From Gossypium raimondii (taxonomy: Eukaryota; Streptophyta; Magnoliopsida; Malvales; Malvaceae): a stretch of 64,000 bases of DNA. Shown here one piece after another: positions 12,326-24,597 of this stretch (position 1 is its first letter; each line of letters starts with the position of its first letter). A model generated the notes under the pieces. That model made no database searches. It was not told where the DNA came from and saw nothing but the letters and a program-made list of their open reading frames with translations. The stretch is taken from NCBI RefSeq assembly GCF_025698545.1, contig NC_068569.1:10106001-10170000 (forward strand), read 5' to 3'. The translations under genes and the position numbers were made by a program.

Positions 12326-13867
12326 AATAATAATTACGTATTGATAGATATTTGATGGGAATAAGATGAGGAGGTAATAGATATTAACTAGTTTGATTGA
12401 TTGAATAGACTAAATAAATAATAGTATTACATAATTTGATTACATAAAAGAATATGCAAAGAATAACTTAAAATAACAATTTTATCTTTAAATATAATTT
12501 TTATTTATATTATTAACATCTAATAAAAATTAAATATTAACCATAATAAGATAGAAATATTTAATAATATTTTATTTTTAATTAAAAGACAAGTATTAAA
12601 TCTAAATAATATTTTTTGGGTATTACAAATAGTATTTTTATTTTCTAGTTAGCAGTTCGTATTATATCAAAATATAATATAATACTCCATCTTGTTCATT
12701 GGAAATAATATTAGAAATGTTTTCATTTTGTCTTTTTTAATTTCAATTTTAGTTTTTTTCAACTTATTTCTGCAAATTGTCTCTCCTCTCTCTAAACAAT
12801 TTATCTTCTCTCTATCTAAACTCATAACTCATCATATTATCTATTTTTCGTCATATTTACTTCCACCAACCACCGTGGTTTCCATTGCCAGTTACCGTGT
12901 CCTTACCCAGTAAATACTTTAATTTCTTTTTCTTTTTTCACCTCTATTCCTCTGTCTCCTTTCCAGATTTCTCACCCAAACCTTCTTTGACATTTTTTGC
13001 TTCTGAAATTTTGATTACCATAAGGAAAAATTGCTTTGATTTTTCTCACTTTTTAACTACATGCATAAGTTCCGAGATACCCAACCTCATTTGAAATTTA
13101 CAACAAATGGCTAACATCATTCAATACTACATGGAAGAGGTTCCCCTAGTTGGGTTGGCAATAGATCTCCTCTTGAATCATCTTCCATTGATTTCTTTGA
13201 CATTAGCTCTTGCTTGCATTGAACTGTAGGAGAGTTCTTTTTTTTTTTTTTTTTCTTATAGCATTTTGATTTCCTCTAATATTTTTAAGTTATAAGACTG
13301 AAGTTTTGAGTCGTTGTATTGTTGTGGCTGAGTTCAGTGCTTGTTGATGGCGTTGAATAGCCGATTCTGATGGGTCCCAAGTGCCTATTCAGGCCACATT
13401 CATCATTGCCTGCAATGAGTTAATCCAATAAATAGAAACTGTTGCTTTATGAATCAGTCCTGAATGAGTTGGCGAGGAAAGTGCTTGTCTAATCCTTCCA
13501 GACCCTTGGGCAGTCTTGAAAGAGGTTTAGCATAGACCTGACTTCTTTTTTTTTTAACTTCATTTTGTGAGCAATACCCTAAATCATTTAAACATTATGA
13601 TTTGGTTTAATGAAGAGAAAAAAATAGGTTAAACTTTGTTGCATTCCATCAAACCAAGTTGATGCCTCATGGTTTCCCAAAGTAATATCTTTCTCAATTT
13701 CATATTGGAATGTAAGAAACTAAATCAATTTTCATGTTACTAGAACCAATTTATTTTGGAAAATAAATTGTATACTATCAAACAATTCTATTAGAGAATG
13801 AAAAACTACTCAGTTATGCAAATAATATCAGAAAACAGTATATTAGATGCAATGAATCATCTTTCGC
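12326..13867. other. Intergenic DNA without a recognisable gene
   Basis: AT-rich sequence. 12340-12680 is very AT-rich with many TAATA tracts and may hold an old MITE, but I could not define terminal repeats. 12690-13110 is CT-rich. A homopolymer T run lies at about 13236-13255. Short open frames at 12692-13094 show no recognisable protein. Confidence 0.5.
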
Positions 13868-14125
13868 AAAGCGGCCTATGATTGTATTCTTAGATCTACC
13901 TTGAATGAATGCATATCTAGCCTCGTATGCTCCAGCTTCATATCACTTGAGCACCACAAGTTCCAAGCTTTTACCGCTCCTCTCTGCCATCCTTAGAATC
14001 ACTTCTTGATTATAACCAGAAGCACTGAACACATATTATTTAACTTAAGCTAGTGCTTCCTCGTAGCGCCTTTGAATCCATATCTAAAGAACTATATCCT
14101 TAAGCTCCTCCAAAGAAGTGAAGAA
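13868..14125 (-). pseudogene. Decayed coding remnant of unidentified plant gene
   Basis: Minus-strand translation from about 14125 down to 13868 gives a hydrophilic, protein-like sequence broken by three or four stops: EELKDIV, then IQRRYEEALA, then SGYNQEVILRMAERSGKSLE, then YEAGAYEARYAFIQGR. Stops fall between otherwise coherent segments in one frame, which is the pattern of a pseudogene. I do not recognise the family. It lies about 400 bp downstream of the SYS1 stop on the same strand. A chance open stretch is possible but less likely given the helical, charged composition. Confidence 0.4.
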
Positions 14126-14524
14126 ATACCATGAATTTTAAATAAGGGATTTCTTCACACATGATTCTTTGTCAGTCAAATATCTGCATGGAATAGTTTC
14201 AAAATTCAACCGATATTATGACATGTTAAACTTCAACTCAGAAAACTAGTAAGGTCTTAGGTCAATGACTAAACAAAACGAGTATCTGAACATTTCTGTT
14301 TTATGTTTTAACTTTAAGCTGAAGAACTGGATCCTTTTATTTTCAATGTTTTCTTAGATAACTAAGATGAGAATGAATTCTTTTAACAGTTAGGGGTCAA
14401 GCATTAAAAAGTTTTTCTTTCCCTGGAAATGCCTCCAAAAACATCACCGATATAATCCAATAAAGAAAAAATAATTATTTATTTCAAATTACAATCAAGA
14501 AGCTACTTTTAATATATAAAGGAA

Positions 14525-15802
14525 TTATTTCTTACTTGATCTGTATCGAGTAGGAATCTCTCTCTGTTCCCGTTTAATGCATAAATATTCACCTAGCAAA
14601 GCCATCACTGCAACTCCAGTACCATTCACAACCCACCAGGTTACAGAGGAAGGCCAACCTCCATATACAAGGCATATAAAAAGATGGATAATATAGAGGG
14701 TGGCTGAAAAATCTAAGCACTTATTTGCCCTTTCAATCAAATAAATCATGTATCCAGCTCTGTATACATCCAAATAAAGCAAAAACGCAAGTTAAAAATA
14801 AGCTAAGTTTAGAAAATGCCTAATATCATTATTATCTCCAAAATTCTTAGTGGAGTATGATGGAGTATGATTCCAAGTTTTCATGGAGGTAATATCTTCC
14901 TAGAAGTGATATCTACCTCTGGCCATCAATTCGCAACTAAGTAAAACCTCCCTCATGCCAAACACAAACTGAATCAGCAAAAAATAACAGATACAATGAC
15001 TTGGGCAGAGAGGTAATTACTTTAAAGCTTAACTATAAATATCCTTAAGAAAAGAGTTCGACATTCAAACTTCTCACATGTCGACATCAAAATGCATATG
15101 CAAAGATTTCTAAATCCAAGTTTTTAGTATCAGAAAAAGTATACATATCATAAAACTGACGACACGGACCATCACGAAACATCACAGTTGTACAACATAA
15201 TCCATTTATTGATCAAATCCAGTCCTACAACCTATAGCAATGGATGAAACAAAAGAAAAGGGGATTATATAATTCAATCATAATCAACCAGCAGATTTTA
15301 CAAGGATGGGGTACAATGCTGAGGCAACAGGAGGAAACATATAGATTTTCTAATAATAAACACCCCATAGTCAAGCAAAATAAGACTTAGGCTTAACTTT
15401 AATACTATTTATTCTTTTATGGCAACAATTACTCGTATCCAAGGAAATCTAAAAATTACTACATCCAAAAGGCATCATATAGGAACCAACCATTTCTGCA
15501 TTCAAAAGTTAAATAGATAAGCATAAAAATGAAGTGCAGTTAAAAATCAAGGTGGGAACTATATTCTCAGTATCTCACCCTGCAACAGAGCTGAACAGAA
15601 AGGAAGCAATGACACACCAGCCGACAACGGTTGAGGATGTAATAGTAGCAAAGTCAAAGAAATAGACTAAGCTCATATGAGAAACATGAGTGCCAACAAG
15701 AAAGGACAAAAAGACTCCAAGGGTGAGGTAGTATAAGCATTGAAGGCAAACAATTTGGGCTACAATAAGCCAAGGATCCCATACCATCGCCCCATAGAAC
15801 AT
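14525..15802 (-). CDS. SYS1: SYS1 homologue, Golgi multi-pass membrane protein
   Basis: Two coding exons, 15802-15579 and 14759-14525, joined through a split Gly codon (donor GTGAGA after 15579, acceptor TACAG before 14759), give 152 residues. From knowledge of the family, SYS1 is a conserved four-helix Golgi protein that helps recruit the Arl3/ARFRP1 GTPase to the trans-Golgi in yeast and animals; the plant role is inferred. Visible features are the start MFYGAMVWDPW, hydrophobic stretches including VAQIVCLQCLYYLTLGVF and YFFDFATITSSTVVGWCVIA, and the conserved SATLYIIHLFICLVYGGWPS and WWVVNGTGVAVMALLGEYLC. MFYG was chosen as start because it gives the family's usual N-terminus and length; the frame stays open for 37 codons upstream, which I read as leader. 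It ends in a basic tail (RYRSSKK). It lies about 1.6 kb from MFP1 on the same strand. Confidence 0.9.
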
Positions 15803-16300
15803 GACTACAATTGAAATACAACTTTCAATTTCCGAATACACAAGATCAGCAAAAACCTCAAAGAATTTCCAAACCAATTCCTTAATACGATTGTAAATTT
15901 TCCTTATATCCAAGCGCCAGATCCTAAAAACACTAGTTTCTTTTAATAATTCTTCTATGAAACCCCAATTCTTAGAAAATTACAAGGATCAAAGGAAAAA
16001 ACCATTGATTGCCCCGCTGAAGCTTTTCGAAGTTAAAGAAAAACCCAGTTTTCAAACAAACAATGCTAAAACTGAGTTCGATGCTATTTTTTTCCTTAAA
16101 ACATTTTTGTGTACCCAAAATCGAGACTTGGCGAACTCGGATCTGGTAAATCAGTGAGTCCTGAAGAAAGAAAACAAAAAAAACAAAGACAATGTGAGGA
16201 TTAAATACTGGAAATCGAGATCGATACAAGCGAGAGACAAGGAACCGTATACGAGCGAATTCTGCAATTTTTGTTTTTCCAGAACTTTTTTTTATTTTTT
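15803..16300 (-). promoter_or_regulatory. Probable SYS1 5' leader and promoter-proximal region
   Basis: A splice acceptor-like GTTTTTAG (minus strand, about 15925-15932) precedes the first coding exon, suggesting a leader intron. CT-rich sequence typical of plant 5' UTRs lies at about 16150-16250. Open frames here on both strands are low-complexity and not convincing as genes. Confidence 0.4.
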
Positions 16301-17394
16301 TTACAATTTAAAGAAATACAAACTTTTGGGAAAAACTTTCTTTGGGGATGGATTTAAAATGAAGGTTTTAATTAATTTTTATTAAAATGAAAATATGTAA
16401 TAAATTCACATCTTTGTTTTTCTGTTTTCAGTTCAATTTTATTAACAATTATTTCGTTAGATTTGCCGCGGGTTCGGTCATACCTTGGTAATTATTTATT
16501 GAATTTTAAAAGTCTTAAAAGCTTATTATGATTTGGATTTGGATTGTTCACAAATTAACTAATTTATGCATTAATAATTAGAATAAAAATAACAGTGAAA
16601 GAAACAAAACTAATTGTATATATAGTTTTTTAGAAGAGTAGCAAATAGGAAGTGTGAGTTAGTAAGAGATTTAATTTTTAAAATTTAAATTAATTATATA
16701 ATTTGGTTCTTACCTACCTATTTAATTGTGTTGATAGCTAATACTTCTATGACTTTATAAAAATTATTATTAAGTTCGTTATCACATAAATTTACTTAAA
16801 ACCATTTTAATAACTATTTTAAAAACCCATTTTAAATCTTTCAAATATTCAAATATTAATAACCAATTAAAATTTTACTTCCCATTTTATGTATCACTAA
16901 ATAATATCTTGAAAAAATTTTATGCACACAACATTATACAAATACATGATACAGTGAATATAATAAACATAAAACATGATTAATGTGCCTTTATAAAAGA
17001 AGATTAGCATGACATGTATCATACTCGTATTTAAAATTTTGGCATTCTTAATTTATTTATATTTGCATAACTGATGCAAAGGGAGAAATGCATGAGAAAT
17101 GAAGAAAATGGTTCAGAACGTGTGTTGGTGCTTTGGCATCAGTACGAAGTAAAGACATTCCTAAAATAGCATACTCGGTGTCAGATTTATATAACAATGA
17201 TACAATGTTATTGCTAAATAATTCCTTAAATAGCATACAGTGGATCTTTACATGCATATAAGCAAATTCCTTAATTACCATTCTCGATGTCAGATTTATG
17301 AAACAATAATACAATGGTATTGCCAAAAATTGTCAAGCAACAATCAAATCCAGGATAATAAAATATTATAATTCAGGATGGTTACTTGTGAACC
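16301..17394. other. Intergenic, AT-rich
   Basis: No gene or repeat was recognised. A minus-strand open frame at 17057-17326 has no recognisable domain and lies within the expected 3' flank of MFP1. Confidence 0.5.
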
Positions 17395-20300
17395 TCATTG
17401 TGAGCTACTTTTTCTCCTTCTGGTAGTTTTCCTTGAACTGACTGTCACTTTTGCTTCACCTTCATTGTCACTTTCCTGTCCATGCTCATCGTTTACAGCA
17501 ACTTTGGATGTATTTATTTCACTCCTCAACCGTAGTATTTCACCCTTGGCGGATGACAATTCTTCCTCGAGTTTCTTCGCTTGCTTTTCCAAACTCTCCC
17601 TTTCTTTACCAAGTGACATGACAAGGTTGTGGGCATCTTCCATGTTTTCTCGGGCTTCTTTAGCTGCATTCTTCTGCTCTGTAAGTGTTTTATACAGAAC
17701 CGTTTTCTCATCCTCGAGACTAGATATTTTAGCATTAGTGCTTTCGAGATCTTTAGAAAGTTTCAGTATATTTTGGTTCACCTCATCAAGTGACTTGGTA
17801 GCCTCTTCCAGGTCCTTTTCAAGTGATTTTCTTGCTTCCTTGTCCTTCGAAATCTGCTTCTCCAAAGCCTGTACTTCTTTCTTTAAAGAAGAAACAATCG
17901 CTTTCTCTTCTTTCAAATCACCGGCTGTAGTTTCTGCCTTTTTATAGACATCTACCAATTCCCTCTGAAGGCTGTCACGATTTTCTGTCATAGATGCCAG
18001 CTCATGAGAAAATGTCTGCACCTCCTCCCTGGTTTTGTTCAGAAGCTCTTTCGCAGCTGCAAGCTCGTTGGCAAGAACTTTGCCACTTTGCTCTGCCTCA
18101 TCAAGGCTACCTTGCAGTCTTAGTTTAGTTTCATCAAACTCAGCCCTAACCCTTGAAACCTCTGACTCAAGCTCTTTACATTGTGTTTGTGAGTTCTTAA
18201 GTTGCTTGAACAGATCAGAAGCCTCACTTTTGGACTTTGCAAGAGTTTCCTCAGCAACTAGGAGTTCTTCTTTCAGCTTCTTTAAATTTTCCAATTCCAC
18301 CTCCAGTGCTTTCTTCAGGTTCTCTCTTTCCTTCTCCAAATCCACAACAATTGCTTTATTTTTACTTGCATCATTTACAGCAAGCTCGAGTTGGTCCTTT
18401 AGCAAGTGAATTTCTTTTTCTCTTTCCCCCAAAAGCTTAGCATCTGCTGCCACCTTATTTTCTGAAGACACTTTGAGATTATTATAATCCTCTTGAAGAG
18501 CACCAAATTCCTGCCTAGAATTATCTTTTTCAACTGTTAAAGAACTTATCCTTGCATTTAATTCATCCACTGCAGCATTTTTCGATTCAAGTTCACTTTG
18601 ATTTCTCTGTAATTCTTCTTTCAAACCTTCAATCTCTGAATTTGCTTTCCTAAGTTCTTCCTTAGTTTTCTCATAAGCAGTGTTTACGTTCTTTAACTCT
18701 GATTCCTTTTCATCAATGGATGAGCTGAGCTTTTGAATGTTACCTTCCTTATCTTTGAGTTCTGAACTGAGCAAGTTAACTTTTTCTTGCAAGACACCCA
18801 CTAAATCAAGCTTTTCCTTCAATTCTTGTTCAAGAGATCTTTTTTCTTCCCCGGCCTTCAAGAGGTTGCTTTGAAGACTGTCAATTTGAACTTTAAGGTT
18901 CTCAATTAACCTCTTCTCATTTTTAAGTTCCTGCCCTAAGCCTGCAATTGTATTGTTAGCTGAATTTAGTTGATCCATTATAGACAGCTTTTCTTCCTTT
19001 GCCTCTTTAAGTTGCTTGGTTCGTTCTTCGCGTTCATTTAGCAGTTTTGATTCAAAGTCTTTCTCCATTGAGACAATTGCAGCTTCTTTTTCTTTCAATT
19101 TGATCTTTATCTGCGTGTTCCAATCAATGCAAAATTAATTTTAAACTAATCCACGGAAATGGAAGTTGAAATTAATTAAGAACGGCAAAATATTACATTA
19201 AGTGAGAAAAACCAAAAGCATTCTTTGATCTCTAATCTTTTGGTTTTTGTCTTTACCTTTCTCTATCCGGAAAAGGGAATACTTGAAAGGAGGTAGGGAA
19301 GTTGAGGAAAAAGTAGTCTGAGGACTGGGAGAGACAATAATATTGTAGAAAACTATATTGCTATGATTCTTCATTTTCACTCAAGTATCTGAGTCCGACG
19401 CAGGTTTTGACATGGAGGGTATACGACCCTCCAAATACATGAAAAAACTAAGAAAAAATTGAACACACCCACGTCCAAGTAACATAGGTTGAAAAGGGTC
19501 TGAGTACCCATAACTTCTTTAACTCTTCTTAAATGCTCAAAACCATCTTATGGTGTAACAAAATTTGAATTTGAAGGTAAGTGATGACTTACTGACTCTA
19601 GGGCTTGATCAGTTTCTTTCTTCTCCTTCTGAAGCAAAGCATAGAGCGGACCAAGCACACTGACTCCAAATATCCCAAGACCATTCAGAAAAGATAGAAA
19701 GGGATTTGATGGCGAACCTCCCCGTGCTTCCTGTCCATGGAAGCTACCCCGTTAAGAATTTCGAAACTTAGTCAAAAAGTCAAGAAATAAACATAATTAA
19801 AGCAAATAGACTGAATGGGATAATAAAGCAAGTAAGACTCAAACCTCTGCTTTTTGGTTTTCCTCCGGCTTGTTTAGCTCACTTTCTGTCACATTTTCTT
19901 ATGAAAAAAAGATGAATAAATGAAAAAAGAAATTGAAGGTGAACAGTTATTAGACCAACCCTAAAAGGGACTTAAGAAGAAGAATGCATATAGGACCCTG
20001 ATAAGAGATCCAATATATATGAAATTTAAAGAAAATGATATGCAAATTAATTCGAAAAGAACAAGCATGAGCATAAGAACTTGTTTTGAATATGAAAGCA
20101 ATGAGTAACTTATACAAGCTTCACTTGCAATTATACCTCAAGCCAATTAGTACAGAAACTGTGAGTTCATACCTGATTTCTTCTCCATGAAAGGTGACTT
20201 GTTCAAATACCAAAATAAACCACTCAGCATTTTACTAAATTCTCAATCAGGTCACCTCTTACTAATTTCATGGACCATTGAACTTTTCCTAACAAAACAG

Positions 20301-21786
20301 TCCTAAAAGTTGTTCCACTACCATTTGGAGGAATATTTCCCTTTTTTCCCTGGAAGGGGATGGACTGATTTAATATTTAACTCAATTATATCATAGTAAT
20401 AAAAGCCAAAACAGAATTCTTAACACAATAAGGGCGAAAAGAAAAGAAATCAAAATAAAGGCAATTAGTCCCAGAGCTTCCCCACAAGCAACTGCCATTG
20501 GCAGCTCCATTATTCCTTCTTATCTACTTCTACTTTTCTCCGCTAAGCAATCTCTTGCAGTTATCATGGAAGATTCTTCCATCTAATCATCTATTTCTAA
20601 CACTAATAATATAATGGTAAGTTCATCTAGCACATCCATCACTTTTATACTTTGAACCTTAAAGAGGCTTACCTTATCAGAGATAGATTGCTGAAACCAA
20701 AATACATATATAGCAATCTCTCAACATGTATTATTTCTCTTTCTACCACAACACATGTCCGTATAGAATTAGAAAAATACCAAACAGCATTACAAAGTTA
20801 ACAAAGATAAGTCCCGATGGCAAAATAGAACCAATTTAAGTATGATGTTAAAGTTGAGTGCCTAAATTGACATCAGGTTCAGGCCCGTTAACTGCTATGT
20901 TTGAACATCACTTCAAAGTGCAGAACAACCATCAGCAGAACCTTGTTACAATTTTCTTCAAGAAACCAATATTGTTTACCCAAAAAAGTCCAAAAGGAAT
21001 ATATTTAAGTACACAAATTACAGTAGAACATCACTCCTATGAGCAAAAACATTAGATATCTGTGCTCTCAATGCATCCAAATCAAATTGATGTAGCAAAA
21101 ATGACTAAAGGGTGATAATCTGACACGTATATAAAGGAAAAAAACATAGAAGTAACGTTTGCATGGGTGTGTAAGGATATGGATAGATATGACAAGACAA
21201 AATCGATTAGGAAATTATATCCATTTTTATCTAATTTCTCTGCATCCATAACAAAAGCTACTTCATCTTAACTAGAACTTAAGATATACTTATGCGCGAA
21301 CCAATCTATAAGATGTGAAAACAATAAAACCATAAAATTCAAAAGAACATTTCTCCAACTAAAGCATTGCCTACTCATTCAAGTACAACTTCTAAACATG
21401 GTTTAATTAAAACAATAACCCAGTTCAAGAAGTTCAGTAATATGATTAAAAGGATCAAATGTTGAAAGAAAGAAAAAATATTACTTCAAAAAAGAATGAG
21501 GCTTACTTAAGGTGGAGCCCTCGACAGCGTTGGCTCTGAGTTGCAGGAAAGGAAGAATGGAAATACCCACAAGAAGAACCGCCCTCCTCTTGCGGGAAAC
21601 GTGGTCGTTTGGATCTTGATGGGACAGAGAAGCCATTGGAGGCCTGAAGCTTCTACTTCTTCGCTTGGACTCTGCATTTCTAAGGTTAAAGAAAATGGAT
21701 TGCGAAGAAGAAGAAGAAGAAAACAGTAGCTGACAGTTGGAAATGGGAGTTTGCAAATAGCAAGAGCTCCCTATCACGAAACCCAT
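17395..21786 (-). CDS. MFP1: MAR-binding filament-like protein 1 (MFP1)
   Basis: Four exons, 21786-21507, 19885-19845, 19730-19593 and 19110-17395, all with GT-AG borders and consistent phase, give 724 residues, near the known plant MFP1 length of about 700-730. MFP1 is a plastid coiled-coil protein on thylakoids that binds nucleoid or matrix-attachment DNA; in Arabidopsis it also helps place starch granule initiation with PTST2. Visible features are a Ser-rich transit-peptide-like start (1-50), the hydrophobic segment AVLLVGISILPFL (69-81), a second hydrophobic segment PFLSFLNGLGIFGVSVLGPL (117-136), then about 550 residues of near-continuous heptad coiled coil rich in K, E and L, and a basic tail ending RKTTRRRKSSSQ. 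The 1.6 kb first intron holds no recognised gene. Antisense open frames opposite the coiled coil (17378-17947, 18035-18409) are shadows. Confidence 0.93.
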
Positions 21787-23738
21787 TTCTACCTTTTTTC
21801 CCTTTTTTTTTTTTTTTTTGAACTTTTCTGGGAAGTTGAGAAAAAAAGAAAGAAGCTCGCCTGCTCTCTACTTTGCTCTATCTTCATTTTTTTTTCTAAT
21901 TTCCGTCAGTGAAAGCTCGTTGAAAGGCAAAAAAGCCCCTTTCAGTTTGTGATAATTACGAGGAAAATCCTTATTTCGCTCTATAAAATATAAATTTTTC
22001 AATTTTCAATTTTTTCCCCTTTTTCATGTAGTAGATTTGAGAATTTTCTTGGGGGGATATTTGTGCTTGTGTTTAAGTATTGGTATTTTTCTATTGCATC
22101 TCATATAAATTAGGAAAAACATTTGGTATATTTTCATCAGAGTTTTTAAATTTTACAATCAGGATTAGAAATTAAAAAATATATTGTACGAATATAGTAA
22201 AATATAAAAAATATTTTAAAAACATGGAGACACAAAATCAATTTTAAAACTATTTGTAAAATAATAAAATTTTATGAATAAATCAAATATTAACTCTAAA
22301 TTTAATTTAATGGTTTCGGATGAATATATATAATCATTATACTTAAGTTCAATATAAATATATTTATGAAAATAAAAAGAGTAGTGCATTGAAGTGATTC
22401 TTGACACGGTCAAGTAGATTGTTTTGCTTTTGAAGAGTGGTGAAATTTTATCAAAGTAATTCATTTTTTAATAAAAAGAAATACTCTTAATTTTTTTTTA
22501 AAAACACTGTTGAGTAATATATAATGTTAGACATGAGAGGGCAAATGGGTAATTTGGAATAGAGATATGGGTCCAAAAAAACAGATCCATACATGCAGTA
22601 TTGAGATTCAACAGCTTCTAAACCCAATGTCAAATTGCCACGTAAGAAGAAGTGAAACTTTTTATCTTCAACATACAGGCCGGTCAGGTTGCCACGACAT
22701 GCAAATTGTTTTAGTGTATAATCTTACTTTTTCTTTTTCATAACCTCCTATGTTTATACAAAATTATAGGTCAGATGGTCGAATAAATATATGTTCTTCG
22801 TGTATTGATAAAGTAGTCATGTTAATATAGTGAATGATAGAGGCTTTTAACATGCAAGATCGTAGATTGAAGTAGTCCTTTCTTGTCCAATTTTTTTTAA
22901 TTTTGATGTATCCGATAAGCTAGCTCTGATAAATATTTTTTCTTGTTTGAGGATGTTCTTACATTTGTGGGCTACTAAGCTTGACTTCTGTTGGTCTTTT
23001 CTACTTCTGTGTTTATTATTTTTGGGCCTTTTGAACCGATAACCAATCTCCTTTCCTTGATGGAAGTTTCATTAATGTTTACTAATAAGCAAATAGTGAA
23101 CAATCTTAATATTAGGTCAGATATCACCTTTTTGACAAGTCATTATGGCTATAACACCCTCTTTTTTGACACTTGTTAATGATACAGATGAATGCATTGG
23201 ACCATTTCATATGCATTGTTCTTCTTCTATTATTATTTTTTATTTTTTAAAAGGATAGTTGATTAGGATTAATTTTGCCTCAACACCGAATTCCATGGTT
23301 CTTATTTCACGTTGTGCAAAGCAAATGTTAGAAGAATTATGCATGCAGAAAAGATGCAATGCTTTTCTACCCGATGTGAGTGCCTTTGACTTCGCATCCA
23401 TTAAAACAATTACAAATTATTTGTTTGTGTGATTTCTTTTTTCTTTGGTATTCCATAGTCATATTAACTCGAGTTGGAGTAAACCATAAACAAAAAACCA
23501 AAAAGTCTGCTAACACTCATTCGAAGAGCAAGATTCTAACCCCTTCCCTGCAGATCAAATAAGTGGTTTCACCTTAGTCTAAGCTCTTGCAAGATTGGAG
23601 CTGAAGATTAGGCTACCATATGCAGATTAGCAAATCCAGCACTAGACTTCAACCACTGTATCAAACACATCCAGATCATACCCGGAAAAAATTTCTAAAA
23701 AATAAATATACCCAATTATAACCAATGACAACACTCAC
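21787..23738. other. Intergenic, including the MFP1 promoter
   Basis: CT/T-rich leader-like sequence lies just upstream of the MFP1 start (minus strand, 21787-21960). The rest is AT-rich with no recognised gene. Open frames at 22216-22464, 22991-23179 and 23380-23562 have no recognisable content. Confidence 0.5.
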
Positions 23739-23873
23739 CCACGTAACATACAGCGTTCCACAAAAAGTATAGTTGGTTCTGAGATTGAGACACCAGTTAT
23801 AGGAGATACATTTAACCTGTGACGATCTTCTTCAGCATTACCAAGTGAACCGTGAAAACCCAGATTTGCATCA
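23739..23873 (-). pseudogene. Isolated exon-like fragment, family unknown
   Basis: On the minus strand a 135-nt open segment is bounded by an acceptor (TGGTTAG before 23873) and a strong donor (GG then GTGAGT after 23739). It encodes a coding-like sequence including ANLGFHGSLGNAEEDRHRLN and VSPITGVSISEPTILFVERC. No neighbouring exons were found on either side. It could be an exon of a decayed or transposon-captured gene, or the last trace of a gene downstream of the FLZ gene. I do not recognise the family. Confidence 0.35.
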
Positions 23874-24597
23874 CTAACCAGGAACAAGATTAAACCCACT
23901 AACATTCATAAACAATAATTTATTACAGACAACTAAGGTTAATCGAGTGAATGTCGAATACATTCAAGATTCAACAATGAGTTTTTCAAATTGGTAATTG
24001 GTCAAGCTCGAAGAGAGGTTATGACCAATTTTCATTTTCAACCAAATTCGAATGAGACTCGTAGTTAATCTGTTAAAGGATACATAATTTTGAAAAAAAA
24101 AAAAGAATATTTTATTATATTAATAGTCATTTTTCTTTTAATTATATGTAAATAGAAAGAAAATATCGGATAGTCTTTCCTACAAGAAAAGGTTCATTTA
24201 TTGTAGTGGAAGACAATCAATCAGTTCCGCTATGAAAATGAACTAGTTAATAAGTTCGAATAAACAACAAGTTCCAAAGTTTCTGCAACAGCTCACACAG
24301 GAGCAACAAAAACAAAAAAGATATAATAAAAAGAAAACTGATGAGATGGGGCTTCCTGCCGCTACTAACTCATCTAATCAAAATTATAATGCAACAGTCT
24401 AATGATATTATATCTCCGGATTATAAATTAAACTCTATGCTGTGCTATCCATGAATTGTGATTTATGCTCCGATCATCCATGGCTGCAGATAGATTCACA
24501 TAAACAGCTCTTTTTATGAACAGATGATCATCCAGGTTAATTAATGTTATCACTCTGGGCATGAATGCCTGCAAAAAGCTATCACAACAATAGTCCA

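Noticed and set aside
17378-17947. Long plus-strand open frame of 189 codons
   Set aside because: It is antisense to the MFP1 coiled-coil exon; the Ser/Leu-rich translation is the usual complement of Lys/Glu-rich coding DNA.
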